Below the pieces are notes generated by a model. The model saw nothing but the letters and a program-made list of their open reading frames with translations, had not been told where the DNA came from and did not search any database. Below, piece after piece: positions 33,560 through 44,454 of a DNA stretch of 64,000 nucleotides (its first letter is position 1; the number at the start of each line of letters is the position of its first letter). Origin of the DNA: Flavobacterium urocaniciphilum (GTDB lineage: Bacteria; Bacteroidota; Bacteroidia; Flavobacteriales; Flavobacteriaceae); the NCBI RefSeq assembly GCF_900110615.1, contig NZ_FOEI01000001.1:496001-560000 (forward strand), read 5' to 3'. The position numbers and the translations under genes are program-made.

Positions 33560-36500
33560 TTGTTGCTTATAGTAGCCATACTATTGGCCTTACCTTTCGT
33601 ACAAACAAAACTTGGGAAATATGCTACAGATGAACTGAAGAAAGAATTTGGTGTAGATATTACTGTTGAACAAGTTGCTGTAAATCCGTTTGGTGGTGTA
33701 AAACTGAAAGGAATTTTAGTTCGAGATCATCATCAAGATACTTTAGTTCATTTTAATAGAATAAATACTTCGATTTTAAGTTTCAAAAAATTATACGAAA
33801 ATGGACATCCGTATTTTGGTGATTTACAAGCAGATGAATTAAATTTAAAAATCAGACATTATAAAGGCGAAAAGGAAACTAATCTGGATAAGTTTGTTGC
33901 TGCTTTTGATGATGGGAAAAAATCTTCGGGTAAATTTAGATTGAAAATCAATTCAATTGCTTTAAAAAATAGTAGATTCAGATATATCGATGAAAATTTA
34001 AAAAATCCGAGATTATTAGATTTTACAAATTTAAACGGACAATTAGACGATTTTTATGTTAAAGGTTCAAATGTATACGCCTACGTTTATAAAATGTCGT
34101 TTAAAGACCATAGAGGTTTGGAAATGAAAAATCTGACTTCTGATTTCACGTATACTAAAAAGAATATTCTTCTTAATGAATTGGTTTTAGAAACGACTAA
34201 TTCTTCTTTCAAAGGAAAAACAGAATTACGTTACGATAGAAAAGACTTCAAAGATTTTAATAATAAAGTAGTTTTCGATTTAGATATTAAAGAAGGAAAA
34301 ATATCAAGTAATGATTTAAATTTCTTTTATCCTGAATTCGGAAAAAATCAAAAATTCTATATCGATTCTCACATCATTGGAACATTAAACGATTTAAAGT
34401 TTAATAATTTAAAATTTAATGATTTAAATGATAATGAAGTTGTAGGTAAATTACAATTGAAAAATCTTTTCGGTAAAGGTGATCAAAAGTTTTACATGAA
34501 AGGAAATTTCGATCATTTAACGGCTAGTCAAGCAAGTGTAAGTAAAGTACTTCCTAATCTATTAGGTAAAAATTTACCAAAGCAATTGCAGAAATTAGGT
34601 CGCGTTGATTTAAAAGGTGATGTAGAATTAACTCAAAAATGGATTATTGCTGATGTAGACATGTTCTCTAAATTAGGTCATGTTATTGCCGATTTTAAAA
34701 TGGATAAAATCGATAATATTGATCGAGCAACTTATGTTGGAAATTTCCAATTGGATCAATTTGATTTAGGAGCCTTTTTAGATGAAAAAGATTTAGGAAA
34801 GTCAACAGTTTCAATGGATATCGATGGAACCGGATTTTCTAAAAAATATCTGAATACAAAAATGAAAGGTTCTATCCAGCAATTCAGATATAATGGATAT
34901 ACTTACCAAAACGTTTTAGTAGATGGAACTATGAAAATGCCCTATTTTAAAGGTTTTTTTGATAGTAATGATCCTAATTTAAAAATGACGTTTGATGGAT
35001 TAGTCGACTTAAGTAAAAAGAAAAAAGAATACGATTTTGATGCGCAAATTGAATATGCAAATCTGAGAAAAATAAATCTATACACTAAAGATGCTAAATC
35101 TATTTTGTCAGGAAGTATAAAAATGAAAGCTAAAGGAAATACTTTAGATGATTTAGCAGGAGTTGTCGATTTGGAAAACATTTCTTATTCTAATCAAAAA
35201 GACGATTATTATTTTGATAATGCTTATATAACTTCATCTTTTGATGCGGATAATGTTCGTACAATTACTTTAAATTCATCAGACATGATTGATGGTAAGG
35301 TAGTTGGAAAATATCAAACGAAACAAATTAGAAAAATTTTAGAAAACGCTGTTGGTAGTTTATATGCTAATTATTCTCCGCATAAATTATCTAAAAATCA
35401 GTTTTTAGATTTCGATTTTACTATTTATAATAAAATTTTAGAAGTATTTTATCCGGATGTTTCAATTGCTGAAAACACTCACGCAAAAGGAAAAATTAAT
35501 GCAGATGAAGGTTTGTTTCAATTCGATTTTAATTCTCCTTTAGTAAATGCTTTTGAAAATAGATTTAGCGGAATTAAAATAGATATTGATAATAAAAATC
35601 CTTTATATAATGCATATATCGAATTGGATAGTATCAATACCAAAAATTATAAGGTTCAAGAATTTAGTTTAATTAATCTTACATTAAATGATACACTTTT
35701 TGCTAGAACGGAGTTTAAAGGAGGGAAAAAAGGTGAAGATACATTCGATTTAAACTTGTTTCACACTATTGATAAAGACAAACAATCGGTTGTTGGGTTT
35801 AAAAAATCGGATATTACGTTTAAAAATTATCAATGGTATATTAATGAAAATGAAACCGCTGGTAATACGATTGTATTTGATAAAGGTTTTAAAAATTTCA
35901 ATTTTAATCAGTTGAAATTATCTCATAACGAGCAATTTATCGATTTTAATGGTGTCATGAATGGTTCAACGTATAAAGATTTTAATTTTAAATTTAATGA
36001 TGTTGATATTTCTAAAGTTACACCAGAAGTCAAAAATCTAACTTTAGGTGGAAAATTAAATGGTGAAATAAAATACAAACAAGATAAAGATATTTATGAG
36101 CCTTCAACTAGTTTGACTATTGATGGTTTACAAGTAAATTCAATCGATTTAGGATTATTGAAATTAGATGTTTCAGGAGATCAAAGTTTTAGAAAATTCA
36201 ATGTTGATGCAACTATATCACAAGATGATGATGAAACTTTCTTTACTGCTGGAATTGTAGAATTTGTAAATCAAAAACCAATTTTAACGCTTGATGCTGG
36301 TTTTGAAAAATTTAATATCAAACCAGTAGGTGGATTTTTAACAGGTATAATTGATAATGTTAGAGGTTTTGCTTCTGGAAGAGCACATATTGTTGGACCA
36401 TTAGAAAATCCAGAAATTGATGGTGTATTATATTTAAATGAGGCAGGTTTAAAAATTCCATATATTAATGTGGATTATAATTTTGATAAAAATTCGATTT

Positions 36501-38002
36501 TAGATTTAACGGAAGAAAAATTCATTTTTAGAAATATTGATATTTCAGATGTAAACGAAAAAACAAAAGGTATTTTAAGCGGAAGTATTTCTCATGAAAA
36601 ATTAGGTAATTGGGAAATGGATTTAAAAGTAACTTCTGATAGATTGTTAGTTTTAGATACTAAAGATAGTGACGATGCTTATTATTTTGGAAAAGCTTAT
36701 TTTGATGGATATGCAACTATTGAAGGTCCAGTTGAAGCACTAGTTGTTAATGCCGTTGGAAAATCTGCAAATGGAACTTCAATTAAAATTCCAGTTAATG
36801 ATTCTGAAACGGTTGGTGATAATAATTCGGTACATTTTGTTACACCAGAAGAAAAATACGGAACCACTAAAAAAGATACGAAACAAACAAAAACCTATCA
36901 AGGAATTGACTTAAATTTCGATTTTGATATTACTCCAAATGCTGAAATAGAAGTTATTCTTAACAGAGAAACTGGGCATTCTATGAAAGGAACTGGAAAT
37001 GGTTCGATGTTTATGAATATTAATACTTTAGGTAAATTCCAAATGAATGGAAATTACATTGTTGATAAAGGTGAATATTTATTTAGATACGGAAGTTTAA
37101 TAGATAAAAAATTCTTAGTTAAAAAGGGTGGAACAATCGACTGGGATGGCGATCCTCTTGGAGCTAAGTTAAATTTAGAAGCAGTTTATAATACGCAAAC
37201 AAATCCAGGTATTTTATTGGATAATGCAACTTTTAATAAAAAGGTGCAAACTGAAGTTGCTATTGCAATTACTGGAGAATTAAACGCACCTCAATCGGAT
37301 TTTAATATTAATTTCCCAACGGTTAGTTCTGTTTTAAAAAGTGATATCGATTATCGTTTACAAGATAAAGATTTCAGACAAAGACAAGCATTTGCTTTAA
37401 TGGCAACTGGTAGTTTTGTTACACCAACAAATTCTGCTTGGTATGGATCTTTATTTGAGAAAGCGGGAAGTTTATTTGGTGAAGTATTATCGGATGGTGA
37501 AAATAAATTACAATTAGGTTTAGATTACCAAATTGGAGATAGTAAAAATGATATTTCAGATCGCGCATTAGTTACTTTAACAACTCAAATTAATGATAAA
37601 ATCAGTATCAATGGAAATGTTGGAGTTCCTGTTGGTGGTGTCAATCAATCGTATGTTGTTGGTAATGTTGAAGTGGAAATGAAATTAAATTCTGACGGAA
37701 CACTTACTGCTCATGTTTTCAATAAAGAAAACGATGTAAATTACAATACTTTGGGCCAAAATATCGGTTATACTCAAGGTGTCGGATTGTCGTATAGTGT
37801 CGATTTTGACGATTTTAAAGAGTTATTCCATAAACTTTTCAAAGCACAAAAAGCTAAAGATTTAAACAATAATCCTATTGACGAAATTCCTGATTCTGAG
37901 ATTAATCCAGAATTATTCGACTTCATAGAAGAAACTAAAAAACGTCAAGTTAAAGAGGAAAGAAAAGAACCAAAACAACGTGTTCCACAAATAGAAGATT
38001 AG
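33560..38002 (+). CDS. tamB: TamB/YtfN-family translocation and assembly module protein
   Basis: This large protein (1480 residues from the TTG at 33560) has an N-terminal signal anchor and a very long repetitive beta-rich region. The C-terminal DUF490/TamB domain lies at about 1130-1450 (FDFDITPNAEIEVILNRETG, GNGSMFMNINTLGKFQMNGNY, GALKG-like segments, KLQLGLDYQIG). TamB-like proteins form a hydrophobic groove across the periplasm for lipid or outer-membrane protein transport, often with an Omp85 partner; none is adjacent here. The N-terminus is uncertain: the frame is open back to 33497 and the stretch before 33560 encodes a basic-then-hydrophobic SVKKILVRSLIGILL, which would make a better anchor, but it contains no ATG, GTG or TTG. 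Confidence 0.9.
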   Translation: MLLIVAILLALPFVQTKLGKYATDELKKEFGVDITVEQVAVNPFGGVKLKGILVRDHHQDTLVHFNRINTSILSFKKLYENGHPYFGDLQADELNLKIRHYKGEKETNLDKFVAAFDDGKKSSGKFRLKINSIALKNSRFRYIDENLKNPRLLDFTNLNGQLDDFYVKGSNVYAYVYKMSFKDHRGLEMKNLTSDFTYTKKNILLNELVLETTNSSFKGKTELRYDRKDFKDFNNKVVFDLDIKEGKISSNDLNFFYPEFGKNQKFYIDSHIIGTLNDLKFNNLKFNDLNDNEVVGKLQLKNLFGKGDQKFYMKGNFDHLTASQASVSKVLPNLLGKNLPKQLQKLGRVDLKGDVELTQKWIIADVDMFSKLGHVIADFKMDKIDNIDRATYVGNFQLDQFDLGAFLDEKDLGKSTVSMDIDGTGFSKKYLNTKMKGSIQQFRYNGYTYQNVLVDGTMKMPYFKGFFDSNDPNLKMTFDGLVDLSKKKKEYDFDAQIEYANLRKINLYTKDAKSILSGSIKMKAKGNTLDDLAGVVDLENISYSNQKDDYYFDNAYITSSFDADNVRTITLNSSDMIDGKVVGKYQTKQIRKILENAVGSLYANYSPHKLSKNQFLDFDFTIYNKILEVFYPDVSIAENTHAKGKINADEGLFQFDFNSPLVNAFENRFSGIKIDIDNKNPLYNAYIELDSINTKNYKVQEFSLINLTLNDTLFARTEFKGGKKGEDTFDLNLFHTIDKDKQSVVGFKKSDITFKNYQWYINENETAGNTIVFDKGFKNFNFNQLKLSHNEQFIDFNGVMNGSTYKDFNFKFNDVDISKVTPEVKNLTLGGKLNGEIKYKQDKDIYEPSTSLTIDGLQVNSIDLGLLKLDVSGDQSFRKFNVDATISQDDDETFFTAGIVEFVNQKPILTLDAGFEKFNIKPVGGFLTGIIDNVRGFASGRAHIVGPLENPEIDGVLYLNEAGLKIPYINVDYNFDKNSILDLTEEKFIFRNIDISDVNEKTKGILSGSISHEKLGNWEMDLKVTSDRLLVLDTKDSDDAYYFGKAYFDGYATIEGPVEALVVNAVGKSANGTSIKIPVNDSETVGDNNSVHFVTPEEKYGTTKKDTKQTKTYQGIDLNFDFDITPNAEIEVILNRETGHSMKGTGNGSMFMNINTLGKFQMNGNYIVDKGEYLFRYGSLIDKKFLVKKGGTIDWDGDPLGAKLNLEAVYNTQTNPGILLDNATFNKKVQTEVAIAITGELNAPQSDFNINFPTVSSVLKSDIDYRLQDKDFRQRQAFALMATGSFVTPTNSAWYGSLFEKAGSLFGEVLSDGENKLQLGLDYQIGDSKNDISDRALVTLTTQINDKISINGNVGVPVGGVNQSYVVGNVEVEMKLNSDGTLTAHVFNKENDVNYNTLGQNIGYTQGVGLSYSVDFDDFKELFHKLFKAQKAKDLNNNPIDEIPDSEINPELFDFIEETKKRQVKEERKEPKQRVPQIED

Positions 38003-38043
38003 TAAAGCTTCTGTTTGTTTATCTGTTAAATTAGTAAAGAAAT

Positions 38044-38059
38044 TGCAAAATCTTTTGCA
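38044..38059. promoter_or_regulatory. Palindrome upstream of pfkA
   Basis: TGCAAAA-TC-TTTTGCA is a perfect 7 bp inverted repeat, 75 bases before the pfkA ATG and 42 bases after the tamB stop. It has no T tract, so an operator is possible; a weak tamB terminator is the alternative. Confidence 0.35.
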
Positions 38060-38133
38060 TATTCGGAAAATAACTCGTTTTTTAGCAGGCTGGTTTTTTC
38101 CTATTTAAAATACAAATTAATATAACGTAAAAT

Positions 38134-39120
38134 ATGTCATCAACCATAAAGAAAATAGGGGTTTTAACTTCTGGTGGAGATTCGCCAGGTATGAATGCAG
38201 CCATTAGAGCCGTAGTTCGTGCTTGTTCGTATTATAATGTAGAATGTGTTGGAATTTATAGAGGATATCAAGGAATGATTGAAGGCGACTTCAAAGCAAT
38301 GGGTCCTCGTGATGTTAAAAATATAATTAATAAAGGTGGTACGATTTTAAAATCGGCACGTTCAAAAGACTTCATGACCAAAGAAGGTCGTGAAAAATCC
38401 TTTCATAATTTAAAAAATAGTGGAGTAGATGCATTAGTCTTAATTGGTGGCGATGGAACATTTACAGGTGCTGAAATTTTTAATGCAGAATTTAATTTCC
38501 CTGTAATTGGAATTCCTGGAACTATTGATAATGATATTTTCGGAACCACAAATACTTTAGGGTACGATACAGCATTAAATACTGTAGTTGATGCCATCGA
38601 TAAAATTAGAGATACAGCCAATTCACATAATCGCTTATTTTTTGTAGAAGTTATGGGTAGAGATGCAGGTCATATCGCATTAAATGCTGGTATTGGTGCT
38701 GGTGCCGAAGAAATTCTTATTCCTGAAGAAGCTTTTGGATTAGATCGATTGGTTGAATCTTTAAATAGGAGTAAAGAATCTGGAAAAACATCTAGTATTG
38801 TTGTCGTTTCTGAAGGAGATAAAATAGGTAAAAATGTTTTCGAATTAAAAGATTATGTTGAAGAGAACATGCCTGAATATGATGTACGTGTTTCGGTTTT
38901 AGGACACATGCAACGTGGTGGTTCGCCTTCATGTTTCGATAGGGTTTTAGCTTCTCGTTTAGGAGTAAAAGCTGTTGAAAGTTTATTAGAAGGAAAATCC
39001 AATTTTATGGTAGGATTAATTGAAGATAAAATTGCATTAACACCACTAGAACAAGCAATTAAAGGTAGTAGCAAAATGGATATGGAATTAGTAAAAGTTT
39101 CTGATATCGTTTCTTCTTAA
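38134..39120 (+). CDS. pfkA: ATP-dependent 6-phosphofructokinase
   Basis: PfkA phosphorylates fructose 6-phosphate to fructose 1,6-bisphosphate, the committed step of glycolysis. The 328 residues match the bacterial family. Motifs are TSGGDSPGMNAAIRAVVR (nucleotide site), GGDGTFTGA, the PGTIDNDIFGT catalytic loop with its aspartates, GRDAGHIALNAG and LGHMQRGGSPS. The glycine in GGDGT marks an ATP-dependent rather than PPi-dependent enzyme. It is followed by gap after a 208-base spacer that carries a heptamer repeat array and an inverted repeat. Confidence 0.97.
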   Translation: MSSTIKKIGVLTSGGDSPGMNAAIRAVVRACSYYNVECVGIYRGYQGMIEGDFKAMGPRDVKNIINKGGTILKSARSKDFMTKEGREKSFHNLKNSGVDALVLIGGDGTFTGAEIFNAEFNFPVIGIPGTIDNDIFGTTNTLGYDTALNTVVDAIDKIRDTANSHNRLFFVEVMGRDAGHIALNAGIGAGAEEILIPEEAFGLDRLVESLNRSKESGKTSSIVVVSEGDKIGKNVFELKDYVEENMPEYDVRVSVLGHMQRGGSPSCFDRVLASRLGVKAVESLLEGKSNFMVGLIEDKIALTPLEQAIKGSSKMDMELVKVSDIVSS

Positions 39121-39128
39121 TAAGAGCC

Positions 39129-39177
39129 AAGTTGAAAGTTAAAAGGGATAAGGCAAAAGGCAAAAGACATAAGGGTT
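39129..39177 (+). repeat. Degenerate 7 bp tandem array between pfkA and gap
   Basis: Seven consecutive heptamers in perfect 7-base register, all beginning AAG: AAGTTGA, AAGTTAA, AAGGGAT, AAGGCAA, AAGGCAA, AAGACAT, AAGGGTT. The array begins eight bases after the pfkA stop. It has the same format as the array at 60649-60697. Confidence 0.8.
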
Positions 39178-39283
39178 AACGGAAAAGGATTTTGGATAAA
39201 GTGTCTTTGAAATTCTCAATCTTTTCGCTTGAAGTGTCGAATGACACATTTAAAAAAGTATATAAATAGAGTAATAATAAGTG

Positions 39284-40330
<1,047 letters not shown>

Positions 40331-40338
40331 AAAGACTT

Positions 40339-40369
40339 AAAAGCATTCATTTTTTGGATGCTTTTTTTT
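40339..40369 (+). terminator. Intrinsic terminator after gap
   Basis: AAAAGCATTC (40339-40348) pairs with GGATGCTTTT (40356-40365), a 10 bp stem with one G-T pair, followed by more T residues. Confidence 0.85.
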
Positions 40370-40436
40370 ATTTTTCATTTTCGAATGTTGAAAAATAGAA
40401 GTACTTTCGAAAACTAATTACTACAAACCAACAAAA

Positions 40437-41285
40437 ATGAAATTACTAGTTGATAGCGGTTCTACTAAAGCCGATTGGATTGCCATTGATGATAATGGTA
40501 AAATTCTTTTTACAACTCAATCTTTAGGTTTAAATCCGGAAGTATTAACAAAAGAAGAAATTATCAATCGTTTAAACGATAAATTCGATATTTCTCAAAA
40601 TAAAGATAAAGCTTCTCATTTATTTTTTTACGGTGCAGGATGTGGTACTGATAGAATGAAAATTTTTCTAGCCAATATCTTTAAAGAATATTTTACTAAT
40701 GCAGCCATTACAGTTCATGAAGATACGTATGCAGCTGTTTTTGCAACTACTCCAAAAAACGAAAAGGCTATCGTTTGTATTTTAGGAACAGGTTCAAATT
40801 GCAGTTATTTTGACGGAACTATATTGCATCAAAAAGTACAATCGTTAGGATATATTGCTATGGATGATGCTAGTGGGAATCGATTTGGTCGTCATTTAAT
40901 TAGAGCGTATTATTTCAATAAAATGCCGAAACATTTATCGGAAGCTTTTGAAAAAGAATACGATTTAGATGCTGATGTTATCAAGCAAAATTTTTATAAA
41001 GAACCTAATCCAAATGCTTATTTAGCAACCTTTGCTGAATTTTTAATTAAGAATAAAGACGAACAAATTTGTCAAGAATTTATTCGTGAAGAAATGGTAG
41101 CTTTTGTGGAAAATTATATCATGCAGTTTGAAAATTGTAAAGAAGTTCCAGTTCATTTTATTGGTTCTATTGCTTTTTATTTAAGAGATGAATTAGAAGC
41201 AATTTTAAAAGAATACGGAATACAAATTGGAAATGTATTACGCAGACCAATAGATGGTTTAATCGAATTTCATATGCAAGCTTAA
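40437..41285 (+). CDS. N-acetylglucosamine kinase / BadF-type ATPase family protein
   Basis: This 282-residue protein of the actin/hexokinase superfamily matches the BadF/BcrAD ATPase family as found in eukaryotic-type N-acetylglucosamine kinases. The phosphate-1 loop is LLVDSGSTKADWIAID, a second glycine loop is VCILGTGSNCSYF, and DDASGNRFGRHLIR and HFIGSIAFYLRDEL form later nucleotide contacts. The closest role is phosphorylation of an amino sugar, perhaps recycled cell-wall GlcNAc or glucosamine. Substrate specificity is inferred from the family and has not been read from sequence. Flanked by terminators, so it is a single transcription unit. Confidence 0.85.
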   Translation: MKLLVDSGSTKADWIAIDDNGKILFTTQSLGLNPEVLTKEEIINRLNDKFDISQNKDKASHLFFYGAGCGTDRMKIFLANIFKEYFTNAAITVHEDTYAAVFATTPKNEKAIVCILGTGSNCSYFDGTILHQKVQSLGYIAMDDASGNRFGRHLIRAYYFNKMPKHLSEAFEKEYDLDADVIKQNFYKEPNPNAYLATFAEFLIKNKDEQICQEFIREEMVAFVENYIMQFENCKEVPVHFIGSIAFYLRDELEAILKEYGIQIGNVLRRPIDGLIEFHMQA

Positions 41286-41292
41286 TATTACT

Positions 41293-41328
41293 AAAAACCC
41301 TGTTAACCTTAATTTAACAGGGTTTTTT
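41293..41328 (+). terminator. Strong intrinsic terminator
   Basis: AAAAACCCTGTTAA (41293-41306) and its complement at 41314-41327 form a 14 bp perfect stem with a 7-base loop and a T tract. Confidence 0.92.
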
Positions 41329-41392
41329 GTTAGTCGAATTTGCATAATCGGTCTTTTTTTCGTAATTTGAAAAAAATAAAAAAATATTTAGA

Positions 41393-42664
41393 ATGGAGTT
41401 TTTTGAAAGATTTAGTATACAAAAAGAAAAAGAAGATTATGACAAAGTAATCGAAACGATTGATCAAGGAGTAGTTTTTAAAGGTACCAACTTATGGATT
41501 TTAATATTTGCCATTTTTATTGCTTCACTTGGTTTAAATGTCAATTCAACAGCAGTTATTATTGGTGCCATGCTTGTATCGCCATTAATGGGTCCAATTA
41601 TGGGAATTGGTTTAGCGATGGGAATAAACGACTTGATTTTATTAAAAAAATCTGCTAAAAATTTCCTTTTTGCAGTTGGAGTAAGTTTATTTACTTCTAC
41701 GTTCTATTTTTATATTTCACCTTTAAATGAAGCCCATTCTGAAATTTTAGCACGAACAACTCCAAATATTTATGATGTATTAATTGCATTTTTTGGTGGT
41801 TTAGCCGGAATTTTAGCAACTTCAAGTAAATTAAAAGGAAATGTAATACCAGGTGTTGCTATTGCAACCGCTTTAATGCCGCCATTATGTACTGCAGGTT
41901 ATGGATTAGCAAGTGGTAATTTGCAATTTTTTTCTGGAGCTATTTATTTGTTTTTGATTAATACTGTTTTTATTGCTTTATCCACTTTTGTAACGGTTCG
42001 TTTTTTACGTTTTCCAAATAAAGAAATTATTGATGTTAAAACTAAAAAGAGGGTACATAATTGGGTGGGATTCATTGTTGTTCTAACTTTAGTTCCTAGT
42101 ATTTATTTTGGATACGAATTCATTAAAGAAATGAAATTTAAAACCCAAGCTAATAAGTTTATTACCGAACAAGTGAATTTGAAAAATAACTTTATTATTT
42201 CAAAAAAAGTTGAATATAAAGATAAAACAATTGAATTGGTAATTGGTGGTAAAAAAGTAGATTCAGTTGAAATAAATGCATTAAAGAAAAGTTTAAAATC
42301 CTACAATTTGGATGAAACTAATTTATTAATCAAAGAAGGATTTTCATTTTCAGATGTTATAGATAATAAAACAAATAATTCTCAAGATGCTATAATAAAT
42401 GAATATCAAAATAAATTAAACGAAGAAGAAAATTTTAAAATTAAAAATGAGGAAGTATTTAAACAAATAAAAGTATTATTTCCTGAAATAACTTCTTTTG
42501 TAATGACAACAGGAGATAGTTATAATAAAGAAAATTATGAAAATTTGTATCTTTGCATCATTCAATTGGAAAAAGAACCAAAATCATCCTTTTCAGAAGA
42601 AAAATTCCAAGACTGGATTAAAACTTCCTACAAAATCGAAAACATTAAATTTATTATATTATGA
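41393..42664 (+). CDS. DUF389 domain-containing membrane protein
   Basis: This 423-residue protein has about six helices in the first half, carrying the DUF389/TIGR00341 signature NSTAVIIGAMLVSPLMGPIMGIG, and GGLAGILATSS and GVAIATALMPPLCTAGYG further on. The C-terminal half (about 255-423) is soluble and charged, with a coiled-coil-like stretch near 325-365. The function of the family is unknown; a transport role is assumed. The stop overlaps the NhaD ATG (ATGA), so the pair is translationally coupled, which suggests a common role in ion homeostasis. Confidence 0.88.
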   Translation: MEFFERFSIQKEKEDYDKVIETIDQGVVFKGTNLWILIFAIFIASLGLNVNSTAVIIGAMLVSPLMGPIMGIGLAMGINDLILLKKSAKNFLFAVGVSLFTSTFYFYISPLNEAHSEILARTTPNIYDVLIAFFGGLAGILATSSKLKGNVIPGVAIATALMPPLCTAGYGLASGNLQFFSGAIYLFLINTVFIALSTFVTVRFLRFPNKEIIDVKTKKRVHNWVGFIVVLTLVPSIYFGYEFIKEMKFKTQANKFITEQVNLKNNFIISKKVEYKDKTIELVIGGKKVDSVEINALKKSLKSYNLDETNLLIKEGFSFSDVIDNKTNNSQDAIINEYQNKLNEEENFKIKNEEVFKQIKVLFPEITSFVMTTGDSYNKENYENLYLCIIQLEKEPKSSFSEEKFQDWIKTSYKIENIKFIIL

Positions 42665-43935
42665 CAATTTTAGTACTCGCCATTTTTATTATAGGCTATT
42701 TATTAATTGCTTTTGAACATCCTTTAAAACTTAACAAAGCAGCTTCTGCATTATTAACAGGTGTTTTATGTTGGACAATCTATATTTTTTCGCAAACTCA
42801 AAAAGAAGTTGTTGTAGAAGAGTTATTACATCATTTAGGTGAAATAGCCTCAATATTATTTTTCTTACTTGGTGCTATGACAATTGTAGAATTAATTGAT
42901 AGTCATGATGGATTTAAAATTATTACTAACAAAATTAAAACGAGAAGTAAGTCAAGATTGTTGTGGATTATAGCAATAATTACTTTCTTCTTATCCGCTT
43001 TATTAGATAACTTGACAACGGCAATTGTTATGACTTCTTTGATTACTAAGTTATTAAAAGAAAAAGAAGATCGTTTATGGTTTGTTGGTTTAATCATTAT
43101 AGCAGCTAATGCTGGTGGAGCATTTTCACCATTAGGAGATGTAACAACAACTATGTTATGGATTGGAAATCAAATAACAGCATTAAATATTATTAAAGAA
43201 TTATTCATCCCAAGTATTTTTGTATGTTTAATTCCACTTTTAATTTTATCGTATAAGTTTAGAAAACAGACCTTTATATTTGAAAATGTAAAAGATGATA
43301 ATTTTAATGAAAAAGAAGCAAATTTGGTTTTAATTGTTGGAATTGCAATGTTATTATTTGTTCCAATTTTTAAAATGATTACACATTTACCTCCATTTAT
43401 GGGTGTCATGTTAGCTTTGAGTATATTATGGGTTTTTGTTTCAATTATTCATAAAGATAAACCTGAAGATGTGAAAAATAAATACATGGTAACACATGCT
43501 TTACAAAAAGTGGATAGTCCGAGTATTTTATTCTTTTTAGGAATATTATTAGCGGTTTCTTCCTTACAATCTTTTGGAATTTTAGGGACAATGGCTGAAA
43601 GTTTAACAAGCACATTAAAAGACGAATATTTAATTGGAACAGTACTTGGATTATTATCAGCGGTAGTAGATAATGTACCTTTAGTAGCTGCAGTACAAGG
43701 AATGTTCAGTTTAGAACAATATCCAACAGATCATCATTTTTGGGAATTTTTAGCTTTAACAACAGGTACAGGAGGTAGTGCAATAATTATTGGTTCTGCT
43801 GCAGGAGTTGCTGCAATGGGTATCGAAAATGTTGATTTTATGTGGTATTTAAAGAAAATAAGTTGGCTAGCATTAATAGGTTTTTTTGCAGGAATACTAG
43901 TCTTTTTAGGAGAATCTTATTTATTTAATTTTTAA
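42661..43935 (+). CDS. nhaD: NhaD-type sodium:proton antiporter
   Basis: This 424-residue protein of the ion transporter superfamily has about twelve hydrophobic segments. The conserved halves show SALLDNLTTAIVMTSLI with AANAGGAFSPLGDVTTTMLWIG, and LLSAVVDNVPLVAAVQGMF with TGTGGSAIIIGSAAGVAAMG. The two helix-breaking hairpins with Asn/Asp residues are as expected for NhaD. It exchanges cytoplasmic Na+ or Li+ for H+. It overlaps the DUF389 gene by four bases and precedes mgsA by 15. Confidence 0.92.
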   Translation: MTILVLAIFIIGYLLIAFEHPLKLNKAASALLTGVLCWTIYIFSQTQKEVVVEELLHHLGEIASILFFLLGAMTIVELIDSHDGFKIITNKIKTRSKSRLLWIIAIITFFLSALLDNLTTAIVMTSLITKLLKEKEDRLWFVGLIIIAANAGGAFSPLGDVTTTMLWIGNQITALNIIKELFIPSIFVCLIPLLILSYKFRKQTFIFENVKDDNFNEKEANLVLIVGIAMLLFVPIFKMITHLPPFMGVMLALSILWVFVSIIHKDKPEDVKNKYMVTHALQKVDSPSILFFLGILLAVSSLQSFGILGTMAESLTSTLKDEYLIGTVLGLLSAVVDNVPLVAAVQGMFSLEQYPTDHHFWEFLALTTGTGGSAIIIGSAAGVAAMGIENVDFMWYLKKISWLALIGFFAGILVFLGESYLFNF

Positions 43936-43950
43936 AAAAATTCAAAATTA

Positions 43951-44337
43951 ATGACCAAAAAATATGAAATAGCTGTAATTGCTCACGATGGCAAAAAGGC
44001 TGATATGGTTCAATTTTTAAATAAGAATCACAATATTTTATTAACGGAAAACGTTAAGATAATTGCAACAGGAACAACGGGTGGGAAAGTAGAAGCGGCC
44101 GGAATAAAAGTGAAGAAAATGCTAAGCGGACCCCTAGGTGGTGATGCACAAATAGCAGCACGAGTTGCCGAAGGAAAATGCAAAATGGTGTTGTTTTTTA
44201 AAGATCCAATGAGCAGTCATCCACACGAACCGGATATTAATATGTTAATTCGTATTTGTGATGTTCATAATGTGCCTTTAGCAACTAACGAAGCAACAGC
44301 TCAATTGTTATTAAATGCATTACTAATAGAAAATTAA
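43951..44337 (+). CDS. mgsA: Methylglyoxal synthase
   Basis: MgsA converts dihydroxyacetone phosphate to methylglyoxal and phosphate, a bypass that relieves sugar-phosphate stress. The protein has 128 residues, shorter than the roughly 150 of E. coli MgsA but complete across the core. Motifs are IAVIAHDGKKADM, ATGTTGGK, the catalytic SGPLGGDAQIAARV with its aspartate, FFKDPMSSHPHEPD and VPLATNEATAQLLL. It shares a transcript with the DUF389 and nhaD genes. Phosphate sensing by MgsA and its proximity to pfkA and gap point to control of glycolytic flux (inference). Confidence 0.95.
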   Translation: MTKKYEIAVIAHDGKKADMVQFLNKNHNILLTENVKIIATGTTGGKVEAAGIKVKKMLSGPLGGDAQIAARVAEGKCKMVLFFKDPMSSHPHEPDINMLIRICDVHNVPLATNEATAQLLLNALLIEN

Positions 44338-44343
44338 TTAATT

Positions 44344-44379
44344 AGACCTGAGAGATTTTATCTTTTAGGTCTTTTTTTT
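44344..44379 (+). terminator. Terminator after mgsA
   Basis: AGACCT (44344-44349) pairs with AGGTCT (44367-44372), with partial pairing inside the loop (GAGA with TCTT), then eight T residues. Confidence 0.8.
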
Positions 44380-44454
44380 GAATTTACTTATAAGGATTTA
44401 TTACTTACCAACAATTGTTTAGTGTTTTTCTATTAGAATTTAGAACAATACTAG

